Below are positions 22,625-31,055 of a stretch of DNA of 64,000 bases, in pieces (position 1 is the first letter of the stretch; each line of letters starts with the position of its first letter). The position numbers were made by a program, and so were the translations under genes. The notes below the pieces were generated by a model that was not told the DNA's origin, did not search any database, and saw nothing but the letters and a program-made list of their open reading frames with translations. Source of the stretch: Streptomyces sp. NBC_00370 (GTDB lineage: Bacteria > Actinomycetota > Actinomycetes > Streptomycetales > Streptomycetaceae); contig NZ_CP107968.1 of assembly GCF_036084755.1 (NCBI RefSeq), forward strand, positions 682,001 to 746,000, written 5' to 3'.

Positions 22625-23881
22625 TCAGTGCGGGGGGCCTGGTGCGACGCGGGCGAGGCCGGCCTCCGCGTCGTGGCGCTGGATCCAGGACACGTCCTGG
22701 ACGAGGGACGACATCGGGTCGCCGCCCGTCTTTCCGCCCTCGGCCGGGCGCAGGCGCTGGGAGCCGCCGTCGCGGGAACCGAGCTGTACGGCCGTGGTGT
22801 GCGGTCTGCGCACCGCTTCGTAGCGGTGCAGGGCGCCGGCGATCCGCTCGCGCATCGCGGGTGATCCCGGGCGGGCGGCGCCGAGTCCGTCGAGGAAGTG
22901 GGCGAGGACCGCCGCGTCCTCGACGGCCTGGCTGACGCCCTGGCCGTGGTGCGGCAGCATCGGGTGGGCCGCGTCCCCGAGCAGGGTGACGGGCCCGCGC
23001 GCCCATCTGCCGAGCGGTTCACGGTCGTACAGCGCCCAGCGCCGGGTCTCCCGTACGGCGGCCACCAGTGATTTCACCTCGGTGTTCCAGCCGTTGAAGG
23101 CGCCGGCGAGCGCGTCGAGGTCGCCGAGGGCGCTCCAGGACTCCAGCCGCGCCTCTGTGCCGGGCACGATTCCGACGAAGGTGAGATACGCGCCGCCGCG
23201 CACCGGATAGGCGAGCATGCGGGCGTGCGGGCCCGCCCACACCAGGAGCGTGTCGCCGGGCAGTCCGGGCACGTCCGCGCGGGCGACCAGCCCGCGGAAG
23301 GCGCTCTGGCCGGAGAACACGGGCGTGTCGGGGCCGTGCAGGGTCCGGCGGACCGCCGAGTGGACGCCGTCGGCGCCGATGAGGACGTCGGCCTCCTCGG
23401 TGGTGCCGTCCGCGAACTCCAGGCGGACCGCCTGGCCGTCGTCGCTGAACCGCTTCAGCCGGTGCCCCGTGCGCACCGTGCCCGGCGGGAGGAGGCCGGC
23501 GAGCAGGGCGTGCAGGTCGGCGCGGTGGATGGTGTAGTACGGCGCGCCGAACTCGGCCAGCCACTGCTCGCCCATGGGCTGGCGCATCAGCGTGGCGCCG
23601 CCCGCCCATTCCCGGACCTCCATGGCGACGGGCCGCACGCCGTGTGCGCCCAGGCCCTCGCCGAGTCCCCAACGCTCCAGGATGCGGGTGCCGTTGGGGG
23701 TCAGGTGCATGCCCGCCCCTACTTCGGTGAGGGCGGGGGCCTGTTCGTGGACCAGCACCTCGTGGCCCTTACGGGTCAGCGCGACGGCGGCGGCGAGTCC
23801 GCCCATCCCCGCGCCGACGACCGCGATCCGCGCTTTCGGCACTGCGCTTTCCTTTCCGCTCAGGTCAGTTGGTTCCGTCAT
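22625..23881 (-). CDS. hcmO: FAD-dependent enoyl-ACP epoxidase, HcmO-like
   Basis: This is a group A flavoprotein monooxygenase: a Rossmann GAGMGGL near residue 23, the DG motif GADGVHSAVR and the GD motif GDAAHPMLPHHGQG. In CDA biosynthesis HcmO epoxidises the ACP-bound 2-hexenoyl chain to the 2,3-epoxyhexanoyl starter. It directly follows the FabH gene in the same order as the CDA fab operon. ATG 23881 gives 418 residues, but GTG 23842, preceded by AAAGGAAAG, has a better ribosome site and would drop 13 residues that precede the first beta strand. Confidence 0.88.
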   Translation of the reverse strand: MTEPTDLSGKESAVPKARIAVVGAGMGGLAAAVALTRKGHEVLVHEQAPALTEVGAGMHLTPNGTRILERWGLGEGLGAHGVRPVAMEVREWAGGATLMRQPMGEQWLAEFGAPYYTIHRADLHALLAGLLPPGTVRTGHRLKRFSDDGQAVRLEFADGTTEEADVLIGADGVHSAVRRTLHGPDTPVFSGQSAFRGLVARADVPGLPGDTLLVWAGPHARMLAYPVRGGAYLTFVGIVPGTEARLESWSALGDLDALAGAFNGWNTEVKSLVAAVRETRRWALYDREPLGRWARGPVTLLGDAAHPMLPHHGQGVSQAVEDAAVLAHFLDGLGAARPGSPAMRERIAGALHRYEAVRRPHTTAVQLGSRDGGSQRLRPAEGGKTGGDPMSSLVQDVSWIQRHDAEAGLARVAPGPPH

Positions 23882-23896
23882 GTCCGTCGCACTGCC

Positions 23897-24898
23897 TCAG
23901 GTCCTTACGTCGCAGACGGGTTCGACGCCCGGCCAGACGACGGCGGCGGATCCCCAGGTGAGGCCGCCCCCGAACGCGGTCAGTAGGAGGCGGTCGCCCG
24001 CGGTGATCCGACCCGCGACGGCCGCGTCGGCCAGGGCGAGCGGGATGGAGGCCGCGGCGGTGTTGCCCACGTCGGCGATGTTGGCGACGACGCGCTCCTG
24101 AGGCAGGCCGAGCCGCTTCGCCACGGAGGTGAGGATGCGGAGGTTGGCCTGGTGTCCGACGAACGCGTCGACGTCCGCCGGGTGCCAGCCGGCCCGCTCC
24201 GCCACGGACCGGGCGGAACGCGCCATGGTCGTGACGGCGTGGGTGTACACCTCGCGGCCCCGCATGGTCAGGTGCGGACCGTCCGGTGGGATGGTGATCA
24301 GGTCGCTGCCCGTTCCGTCGCTGCCGAGTTCGGCGTGCAGCACGGCGCCCGGCTGGTCCGCCCTGCCGCGCTCCAGTACGACGGCGCCCGCACCGTCACC
24401 GAACACCACGGCCGTGGCCCGGTCGGTGGGGTCGACGATCGTCGAGTAGACGTCCGCGCCGATGACCAGGGCCCGTTGGCACGTACCCGCGGTGATCATG
24501 GCGGCGGCCACGGTGAGCCCGTAGACGAACCCGGAGCACACGGCGGACAGGTCGAAGGCCGCCGCCTCGACACCGAGCCGGGAGGCGACCGAAGGGGCGG
24601 TGGCGGGGCAGCGCCGGTCCGGGGTGGTGGTCGCCAGCAGCACGAGGTCGCAGGTGTCCCGGCCGGCGGACTTCAGCGCGGCGGCGCCGGCCGCGACGGC
24701 GAGGTCGCCGGTGCCGGTGCCGGCCGCCGCCCGGCGGCGCCTCTCGATGCCGGTACGGCTCTGGATCCAGGCGTGGTCGGTGTCGAGGTGCTGTGCCAGA
24801 TCGTCGTTGGTGACGACGGTCTCCGGCAGACACGTGCCGAGTCCGGTGACGACGGCGGCGGTGTCGGCGGCCTGATGGGGCGTGCGCTGACCGGTCAT
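23897..24898 (-). CDS. beta-ketoacyl-ACP synthase III (FabH-like)
   Basis: The 333-residue enzyme has a complete KAS III triad: Cys121 in AVCSGF, His249 in GHQANLRI and Asn279 in ADVGNTAA. It condenses an acyl-CoA starter with malonyl-ACP and so begins synthesis of the short lipid tail. Its ATG overlaps the HxcO stop by 4 bases (ATGA), so the two are translationally coupled. The set ACP-FabF-HxcO-FabH-HcmO equals the CDA hexanoyl-tail operon, so a C6 chain is expected. Chain length itself cannot be read from the sequence. Confidence 0.92.
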   Translation of the reverse strand: MTGQRTPHQAADTAAVVTGLGTCLPETVVTNDDLAQHLDTDHAWIQSRTGIERRRRAAAGTGTGDLAVAAGAAALKSAGRDTCDLVLLATTTPDRRCPATAPSVASRLGVEAAAFDLSAVCSGFVYGLTVAAAMITAGTCQRALVIGADVYSTIVDPTDRATAVVFGDGAGAVVLERGRADQPGAVLHAELGSDGTGSDLITIPPDGPHLTMRGREVYTHAVTTMARSARSVAERAGWHPADVDAFVGHQANLRILTSVAKRLGLPQERVVANIADVGNTAAASIPLALADAAVAGRITAGDRLLLTAFGGGLTWGSAAVVWPGVEPVCDVRT

Positions 24899-26631
24899 GC
24901 ACGGGCCTCCCGTTCGGGTGCCGTCGGCCGTGTGGCCACGGGCGGCGGTGTGTCATGGGCCGCGGCCAGATGACGCTCGGCGAAGTCCTTGCCCGCGATC
25001 GGCGCGGTGATCAGTTCCTCCGGGACGCCGAGCGCCTCCAGCAGTTCGAGGGCGTCCAGCGGGGGGCTCGCCGCCGCGCGGTGGCTTTCTTCCAGCCGCA
25101 GCAGGTCGTCCGCTTCGAGGATCCCGGCGCGCAGCGCGGTCAGGGCGTGCTCCAGCAGGCAGGCCGCCGCGTACTGGTCCAGCAGTCTGCCGCCCAGCTG
25201 TCCTCCGGGGTGGGCGGCCCAGTGCCCGACGGCGAGCGTCTGGTGGACGGCGCGGGTCCAGCGTGCGCTGTCCTCGCCGGGGCCGTGCTTCTCGACACGG
25301 TCGAGCAGGACGTCACAGATCGCGCGCAACTGCCGCAGGGCGGCGGGAGCGCCGGGCGGTCCTGCCGCCTCGTCCAGCACCGCGTCGAACTCCGCACGCC
25401 GGCGCAGGGCGTAGCGCGATGCCTGGTAGCCGAGGACGGTGTTGTCGCCGCCGAAGGTGACGGCGATCTCGTAGTCGTGCAGCAGCGGGGTGATCTGGTT
25501 GGCGTCGTGGTAGCCGAGGCCGCCGCACAGTTCCCGGGTCTCGGCCAGTGTGTGCCGGGCGTCGCCGGTGGTGCCGGACTTGCCGCAGGAGATGAGCGCG
25601 TGCAGCACCTGGTCCCCGGCGGGCGGGTCCTGGGCGGCCCGTACGGCGGCCAGGGACGCCAGCGCCTCCATGGTGTGCGAGGAGGCCAGCGCCCGGCACA
25701 CGGCGGTCGACAGCCGCGTGCGGTAATGGGCGTGTCCGATCAGGGGGGTGCCGAAGGCTCGTTTGACCACGGCGTACCGGGTGGTGACGGCGCAGGCGAG
25801 GAGTTGGGCGTGGGCCGCGCCGACCGAGGGGAAGAGCCGCTCGTGGGTGAAGGTGGCCAGGCATTCCTCGAACCGCCGGTGTCTGGGCAGCGGGGAGCTG
25901 TAGACGCCGTCGGCGTCGACGGCCGCCCAGCGGTTCATGAGGGCCGACAGCGGCAGCCGGCAGTCCTCGAAGGACAGGACCCCGGTCTGGTTGGCCGTCA
26001 CCCCGCCCTTCGGCTCGGCCCGTCCGACGCTCACCCCGGGCAGTACCGTGCCGTTCTCCCGCAGCGGTACCCGGATCCAGTGATGGCCTTCGTCCCGGCC
26101 GGCGACCACGAGCCGGCACAACACCATGGCCACGTCACCGCTGTGGAGGCTGTTGCCGATCCACACCTTGCTGTCGCCCGGCTCGGGGGTGCGCAGCACA
26201 AGGGTGCCGTCCGCATGGTCGTAGGTGGCCGTCGTCCGTACCCGCTTCAGGTCCGAGCCCGCGTACAGCTCGGAGGCCGCGAAGCAGTAGACCTTGGCCA
26301 TCCGGTCGATCTCCGCGCCGTGGGCGCTCAGTTGCTCCTGGCCGCCGTGGCTGAGCAGGGCGTCGCCGGCGATCTGGTGCGAGACGAGTACGTTGAGCAG
26401 GGACAGGTCGTAGGCGCCGATCCAGCCCATGGTGCGCAGGAAGTCGGGGAAGGCCGCACCGTCGCCTCGCCCGAGCCACTGCGAATTCGCCGTGAAACCC
26501 GCTTCATTGAGCAGTCGTGCCCGGCGCAGCGTGAGCAGGCCGTACTCGCGCAGGCTCAGGCCGGGCGGCCGGACGGGCGCGAACTGGGGCCCGGCGAGCG
26601 CCCGGACCAGTTCTTTCTCGCGTTGCGTCAT
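24895..26631 (-). CDS. hxcO: acyl-CoA/acyl-ACP oxidase, HxcO-like
   Basis: This is a 578-residue protein of the acyl-CoA dehydrogenase/oxidase superfamily with an oxidase-type C-terminal extension. In the CDA system HxcO is an FAD enzyme that desaturates the ACP-bound hexanoyl chain and also shows epoxidase activity. Typical motifs are present: the CGGLGY segment (369-374) and a TFGGDNTVL segment. In ordinary acyl-CoA oxidases that second segment reads TFEGENTV with the catalytic Glu; here position 394 is Gly (codon GGC at 25450-25452). The gene follows FabF by 42 bases and overlaps FabH. Confidence 0.88.
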   Translation of the reverse strand: MTQREKELVRALAGPQFAPVRPPGLSLREYGLLTLRRARLLNEAGFTANSQWLGRGDGAAFPDFLRTMGWIGAYDLSLLNVLVSHQIAGDALLSHGGQEQLSAHGAEIDRMAKVYCFAASELYAGSDLKRVRTTATYDHADGTLVLRTPEPGDSKVWIGNSLHSGDVAMVLCRLVVAGRDEGHHWIRVPLRENGTVLPGVSVGRAEPKGGVTANQTGVLSFEDCRLPLSALMNRWAAVDADGVYSSPLPRHRRFEECLATFTHERLFPSVGAAHAQLLACAVTTRYAVVKRAFGTPLIGHAHYRTRLSTAVCRALASSHTMEALASLAAVRAAQDPPAGDQVLHALISCGKSGTTGDARHTLAETRELCGGLGYHDANQITPLLHDYEIAVTFGGDNTVLGYQASRYALRRRAEFDAVLDEAAGPPGAPAALRQLRAICDVLLDRVEKHGPGEDSARWTRAVHQTLAVGHWAAHPGGQLGGRLLDQYAAACLLEHALTALRAGILEADDLLRLEESHRAAASPPLDALELLEALGVPEELITAPIAGKDFAERHLAAAHDTPPPVATRPTAPEREARA

Positions 26632-26673
26632 GGTCTCCCCCTGGAATGCGTTGCACGGGTCGGTGATGGAGGG

Positions 26674-27891
26674 TCAGGCGTCCAGCACCAGGGCGCAGTT
26701 GCTGCCTCCGAAGCCGAAGGACGTGCTCACGGCAACCGAGGCCCCGTGGCTGCGGGCGCCGCCCAGCACCAGATCGAGACCGGGCAGTTCCGGGTCGGGG
26801 CGCTCGGTGTGCGCGATCGGCGGCAGGGTTCCGGTGCGCAGGCTGCGCAGGGTCAGCACGGCCTCGATGGCGCCTGCGGCGCCGAGCGTGTGCCCGAGCA
26901 GCCCCTTGTTGGCGGTGACCGACGGGCCGTGCGGGAACAGCCGGGCGATGAGCCGGGCCTCCGTCAGATCGTTCTGCGGGGTGGAGGTGCCGTGCGCGTT
27001 GACGGTCCCGACGTCGGCGGCACCGACGCCTGCCTGCTCCAGCGCCTGCCGTACGGCGGCCTCGGCGGACGCGCCGTCGGGGCGGGGCGCTGTGGGGTGG
27101 TGGGCGTCGGACGTGCTGGCGTAGCCGAGCAGCCGGCCCAGCACCTCGGCGTGCCGGGCACGGGCGCCCGACGGTTTCTCCAGCACGACGGCCGCCGCAC
27201 CCTCGGAGATGACGAACCCGTCGCGATCGGCGTCGAACGGCCGTGAGGCGTCGGGCCCCTTCTGCTGCGACAGCGCTCCCATGCGGGCGAACCCGGACAC
27301 CACGAGGGGGGTCACCCCGGCGTCCGTGCCGCATGCCACGACGATGTCGCAGACCCCGGCGTCGAGGAGGGTCTTTCCGAGGCCGAGGGCGACGGCGCCC
27401 GAGGCGCAGGCGGCGACCACGGTGTGACTGGGGCCGGTGATGCCGTACCGCTGGCTGATGGTGCCCGCCGCCATGTTGACCAGCGAACGGGGGTGCATGT
27501 ACGGCGAGACCAGCTCGGGTCCGCCGCGGGTGAGCCGCTCGTTCTGTTCGTGCAGGGTCGTCACGCCACCGAGTCCGCATCCGACAACGACGCCGACGCG
27601 GCCGCCGTCCCAGCTCCCGGGGTCGAGTCCGGCGTTGTGCAGGGCCTCTTCGACCGCGACCAGGGCGAAGCGGATGAACGGGTCGGTACGGGCGGTGCCC
27701 CGTCCGGTGAGCTGTCCCGGGCGCAGGGGCGGCACCCGCAGGCTGTGCCGGACACCCGTGCCGGCCAGCGGCTCCTCGTCTCCGGAGGCCGGCGACCTGG
27801 CCGCGCACAGGGCGTCCCAGGTGGAGTCGGTGTCGGTGCCGGCCGGAGTCACCAGTCCGGTGCCCGTGACGGCGACGGGGCCGCCGCTCAC
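26674..27891 (-). CDS. beta-ketoacyl-ACP synthase II (FabF-like)
   Basis: A 405-residue elongating ketosynthase with the Cys-His-His triad: Cys162 in VAACASGA, His in NAHGTSTPQND and His in GLLGHTLGAAG. It would extend the acetoacetyl starter to the six-carbon chain. GTG 27891 overlaps the ACP stop (GTGA), so it is coupled to the ACP gene. It is one of the dedicated fatty acid synthase parts of the lipopeptide cluster. The primary-metabolism fabF would normally lie in a fabD-fabH-acpP-fabF operon with a different neighbourhood. Confidence 0.92.
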   Translation of the reverse strand: MSGGPVAVTGTGLVTPAGTDTDSTWDALCAARSPASGDEEPLAGTGVRHSLRVPPLRPGQLTGRGTARTDPFIRFALVAVEEALHNAGLDPGSWDGGRVGVVVGCGLGGVTTLHEQNERLTRGGPELVSPYMHPRSLVNMAAGTISQRYGITGPSHTVVAACASGAVALGLGKTLLDAGVCDIVVACGTDAGVTPLVVSGFARMGALSQQKGPDASRPFDADRDGFVISEGAAAVVLEKPSGARARHAEVLGRLLGYASTSDAHHPTAPRPDGASAEAAVRQALEQAGVGAADVGTVNAHGTSTPQNDLTEARLIARLFPHGPSVTANKGLLGHTLGAAGAIEAVLTLRSLRTGTLPPIAHTERPDPELPGLDLVLGGARSHGASVAVSTSFGFGGSNCALVLDA

Positions 27892-28133
27892 GCCGCTTCC
27901 AGTCCCGATCCGGCCAGGGCGACGACGTCGCCGACGGTCAGCTCCGCCATCCGGGTCTCCTCGTCGCCGAGGTCGGCCCCGGTCTCCTCCTTGATTCTGA
28001 CGATCAGTTCAGCCACCGCCAGGGAGTCGAGTTCGAGGGTGCGCAGGCGCACCCCGTCCGAGATCTCGGCAGGGTCCACCTCCAGATCCTCGGCCAGGAT
28101 GGTGTGCACGATCGTCCTCGCGTCCATGCTCAT
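27888..28133 (-). CDS. acyl carrier protein for the lipopeptide tail
   Basis: An 81-residue carrier protein with the phosphopantetheine site Ser37 in LELDSLAVAEL. The start is set at ATG 28133 because AGAGGTGA lies 4 bases upstream; frames extending further upstream lack a ribosome site. It is the first gene of the minus-strand run and overlaps FabF by 4 bases. It should carry the growing and then oxidised hexanoyl chain to the first condensation domain of the assembly line, which lies outside the window. Confidence 0.92.
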   Translation of the reverse strand: MSMDARTIVHTILAEDLEVDPAEISDGVRLRTLELDSLAVAELIVRIKEETGADLGDEETRMAELTVGDVVALAGSGLEAA

Positions 28134-28380
28134 GGCGTCACCTCTGTAGGTCATCGGGTCGCGGACCGCCGCTGTACGACGCCCCCGCAACGAAGTCGGA
28201 CCTACTGTGCTGGCGGCCGATATGGGCCACCTATCGCGCGGTTATCGCGGCGCGGGCCCGGCGGACACCACGCCTGTCCGCGGAGACACAACACTTGCCC
28301 CGGCGGACAACCTGATCGATCACACGCGTCGCGGTGGGGCCTGTGGCGCGGTGGGAGCGTTCTGGCTAGCCTTGCGGGGC
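28134..28380. promoter_or_regulatory. divergent promoter region between ACP and methyltransferase genes
   Basis: This 247-base gap must hold the promoter for the minus-strand lipid/tailoring operon and one for the plus-strand methyltransferase. I see an inverted repeat GCGGACA (28261-28267) / TGTCCGC (28275-28281) with a third half-like GCGGACA near 28303, and two direct TATCGCG copies near 28232-28247. TAGCCT at 28367-28372 lies 8 bases before ATG 28381 and could be the -10 element of a near-leaderless transcript. No regulator is identified for these sites. Confidence 0.4.
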
Positions 28381-29163
28381 ATGACGCGAGTGAAGCCACA
28401 GGTCGACACCAGCACGTCGCACCCCGCGCGGGTCTACGACTGCCTTCTGGGCGGCAAGGACAACTATCCGGTCGACCAGGCGGTGGCGGACGCTCTTCCC
28501 AGGGGTTCCGCGGAGCATGCCCGGCAGAACCGCGCGTTCATGCACCGGGCGGTCGGGTGGCTGGCGCACGAGGGCATCGACCAGTTCCTCGACATCGGCA
28601 CCGGCATCCCGACCGAGCCGAACCTGCACCAGATCGTGCAGGACATCACCCCGCGGGCGCGCGTCGTCTACACGGACAACGACCCCATCGTGCTGCGCCA
28701 CGCCGAGGCGCTGCTGATCAGCCGGCCCGAGGGCGCCACCGACTACGTCGAGGCGGATGTGCGCGACCCGGAGGCCGTCGTCGGGCACGCGCGCGGCTTC
28801 CTGGACCTCACCCGGCCGGTCGGGCTGTCCCTCATCGGGCTGCTGCACTTCCTCCCCGACGAGGACGACCCGTACACGATCGTCCGCACCCTGGTCGGGG
28901 CGCTTCCCGCCGGCAGTTATCTGGTGCTGTCCCAGGCGGCCTCCGACATCGCTCCCCCGGAGTTCGCACGGAAGGGGGCCGAGGAGTACAAGAAGGGCGG
29001 CATCCCGATCCAGGGCCGTACGGGCGAGGAGTTCCGCCGCTTCTTCGACGGGCTCGACCTGGTCGACCCCGGGATCGTGCCGGTCCCGGAGTGGACCCGC
29101 GACGCGCCGGCCCACCCCGTGGCCGACATCTACCTCTACGGCGCGGTGGCGCGCGTCCCGTAA
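28381..29163 (+). CDS. SAM-dependent methyltransferase, DUF574 family
   Basis: The 260-residue protein has the characteristic DUF574 opening (HPARVYDCLLGGKDNYPVD), a SAM-binding FLDIGTGIPT segment (G-x-G-x-P instead of GxGxG), an acidic VYTDNDPIVL after strand 2 and LLHFLPDEDDP later. These proteins are abundant in Streptomyces and their substrates are mostly unknown. ATG 28381 is chosen because the conserved family start follows at once. It points away from the lipopeptide genes and probably marks the cluster's right border. It converges with the aldo/keto reductase 16 bases on. Confidence 0.88.
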   Translation: MTRVKPQVDTSTSHPARVYDCLLGGKDNYPVDQAVADALPRGSAEHARQNRAFMHRAVGWLAHEGIDQFLDIGTGIPTEPNLHQIVQDITPRARVVYTDNDPIVLRHAEALLISRPEGATDYVEADVRDPEAVVGHARGFLDLTRPVGLSLIGLLHFLPDEDDPYTIVRTLVGALPAGSYLVLSQAASDIAPPEFARKGAEEYKKGGIPIQGRTGEEFRRFFDGLDLVDPGIVPVPEWTRDAPAHPVADIYLYGAVARVP

Positions 29164-29179
29164 CGAGCCGCCGGGCGGG

Positions 29180-30262
29180 TCAGTAGCGGACGTCGCTCGC
29201 CAGCAGCGGCGGATAGACGGTGGACGGCTCACCGTCCACCGTCGTGCCCGCGAACTGCAGCATCGCCCGCGGCGCCCCGTGCATCGGCGCCGGGTAGTTC
29301 AAGGCGGGGGCCGAGACCTCGTCCAGCGTCTGCAGCTGTTCGGGGCTCAGGGTCACCTCCAGCGCGGCGAGGTTGGACTCCAGGTGCTCGACCCGCCTGG
29401 CGCCGACGATCGGCACCACGGTGCCCTCGCGGGCGCGCAGCCAGGCCAGCGACACCGCCGCCGACGTCGTACCGAGCTGGCCGGCGACGGCGGCGACCGC
29501 CTCGATGACCGCGTACTCCTCCTCGCCGGGCCCGCCGACGAAGGCGGTACGGGCCGAGTCGGTGACCTCGGTGCCCCGCCGGTACTTGCCGGACAGGAAC
29601 CCGTTCTTCAGCGGGCTCCACGGCACGAGCGCCATGCCCTGGTCACGGGCGAGCGGGGCCAGTTCGCCCTCGACGGTGCGGGCGAGCAGCGAGTACTCGA
29701 CCTGGAGCGCGATCAGCGGGGTCCAGCCCTTCAGCAGCGCCGTCGTCTGGGCCTGCGCGGTGACCCAGGCCGGGGTGTTGGAGAATCCGATGTAGCGGAT
29801 CTTCCCGGCCCGCACCAGGTCGTCCAGCGTGCGCAGCGTCTCCTCGACCGGGGTGTGCCGGTCCCAGTTGTGCAGCCAGTACACGTCCAGGTGGTCGGTC
29901 CGCATCCGGCGCAGGCTCTCGTCGAGCTGGGCGATGATCGAGGAGCGACCGGCTCCGCCACCGTTCGGATCGCCGGGGAAGAGGTTGGCGAAGAACTTCG
30001 ACGCCAGGACGACGCGGTCGCGCCGGCCGGGCCGGGCGGCGAACCAGTCGCCGAGGATCCGCTCCGAGTGGGTGTTGGTGTAGAAGTTCGCGGTGTCGAC
30101 GAAGTTCCCGCCCCGGTCGAGGTAGGTCTCCAGGATCCTCTCGGACTCCTCGACGTCGCAGCCCGCGCCGCCCGGGTCGGCCCCGAAGGTCATCGCGCCG
30201 AGCGCGAACGGACTGACCCGCAGTCCCGAGCGGCCCAGGGTGACGTAGTGGTCGAGTGCCAT
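29180..30262 (-). CDS. aldo/keto reductase
   Basis: A 360-residue NADPH-dependent aldo/keto reductase (Tas/YghZ-like). The catalytic tetrad is visible: Asp and Tyr in FVDTANFYTNTHSE, Lys in VLASKF and His in YWLHNWD. The C-terminal cofactor segment includes IVGARRVEHLESN. The ATG at 30262 has AGGAGC 7 bases upstream. It is divergent from the LysE gene. Family members reduce sugar-type or other aldehydes; the substrate here is unknown. Confidence 0.92.
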   Translation of the reverse strand: MALDHYVTLGRSGLRVSPFALGAMTFGADPGGAGCDVEESERILETYLDRGGNFVDTANFYTNTHSERILGDWFAARPGRRDRVVLASKFFANLFPGDPNGGGAGRSSIIAQLDESLRRMRTDHLDVYWLHNWDRHTPVEETLRTLDDLVRAGKIRYIGFSNTPAWVTAQAQTTALLKGWTPLIALQVEYSLLARTVEGELAPLARDQGMALVPWSPLKNGFLSGKYRRGTEVTDSARTAFVGGPGEEEYAVIEAVAAVAGQLGTTSAAVSLAWLRAREGTVVPIVGARRVEHLESNLAALEVTLSPEQLQTLDEVSAPALNYPAPMHGAPRAMLQFAGTTVDGEPSTVYPPLLASDVRY

Positions 30263-30403
30263 GACAGTGCTCCTAGGGCGTTGTGGAATGAATACCTCCA
30301 TCGAAACGCGGAGCATCGGACGTCGGTAGATCAATCCGCGCTGTGTCGTGCACAATCCTCCGCGCACAACGAACTCTCGGCCATTCGTGCATCGTTCATA
30401 TGC

Positions 30404-30409
30404 TTATAT
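30404..30409 (+). promoter_or_regulatory. probable -10 element of a leaderless LysE transcript
   Basis: TATATA stands in an unusually AT-rich stretch (30396-30415) that ends 6 bases before ATG 30416. There is no Shine-Dalgarno sequence, so the mRNA may start at or next to the ATG. Confidence 0.5.
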
Positions 30410-30415
30410 AGATTC

Positions 30416-31054
30416 ATGGTGTCCACTGACCGGCTTCTCGCATTCGCGGCCCTGTCGTTCCTGCTGATCGTCATTCCCGGCCCCAGTGTGCTCTTCGTGA
30501 TAGGGCGGGCCCTGGCACAGGGGCGCCGCGCCGCGCTGACCACGGTCGTGGGAAACACACTCGGGGCCTATGTACTCGTGGTGGCCGTGGCTCTGGGGGT
30601 AGGGGCCGTGGTCGAGCGATCGGTCCTCGTCTTCACCACGCTGAAGCTCGTGGGCGCCGCGTACCTGGTGTACCTCGGCGTGAAGGCCGTACGCCAACGC
30701 GGCTCGCTACAGGCCGTGTTCAGCGCAGAGAAGACCGAGCGGAGCGGACTGCGCACCCTGGGGGAAGGGTTCGCCGTCGGTGTGGCCAATCCCAAGACCA
30801 TCGTGTTCTTCGCCGCCGTACTGCCCCAGTTCGTCGACCGTGCGCAGGGGCACGTCGCGGTTCAGATGCTGGTGCTCGGCCTGGTCTTCAACATGATCGC
30901 CGTGGCCTCCGACACCGTCTGGGGACTGGCCGCCTCCACCGCGCGGGGCTGGTTCGCACGCTCTCCGAAGCGGCTCCGCGCGGTGGGCGGTCTGGGCGGC
31001 CTCACGATGATCGGGCTGGGCGTCACCGTGGCCGCGACCGGCCGCAAGGACTGA
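30416..31054 (+). CDS. LysE/RhtB-family amino acid exporter
   Basis: A 212-residue membrane protein with about six predicted helices and the family signature PGPSVLFVIGRALAQGRRA near residue 23. Other family features are the GNTLGA stretch and VGVANPKTIVFFAAVLPQF in the middle. It should export an amino acid or a related small molecule across the inner membrane. GTG 30419 is an alternative start. Its stop lies one base from the stop of the convergent SnoaL-like gene, leaving no room for a terminator between them. Confidence 0.9.
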   Translation: MVSTDRLLAFAALSFLLIVIPGPSVLFVIGRALAQGRRAALTTVVGNTLGAYVLVVAVALGVGAVVERSVLVFTTLKLVGAAYLVYLGVKAVRQRGSLQAVFSAEKTERSGLRTLGEGFAVGVANPKTIVFFAAVLPQFVDRAQGHVAVQMLVLGLVFNMIAVASDTVWGLAASTARGWFARSPKRLRAVGGLGGLTMIGLGVTVAATGRKD

Positions 31055-31055
31055 C

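Noticed and set aside
1..28133. MbtH-like protein, glutamate methyltransferase, tryptophan dioxygenase or pathway regulator in the cluster
   Set aside because: Looked for in all frames of this part and not found; in CDA-type clusters they usually lie on the other side of the NRPS genes, outside the window.
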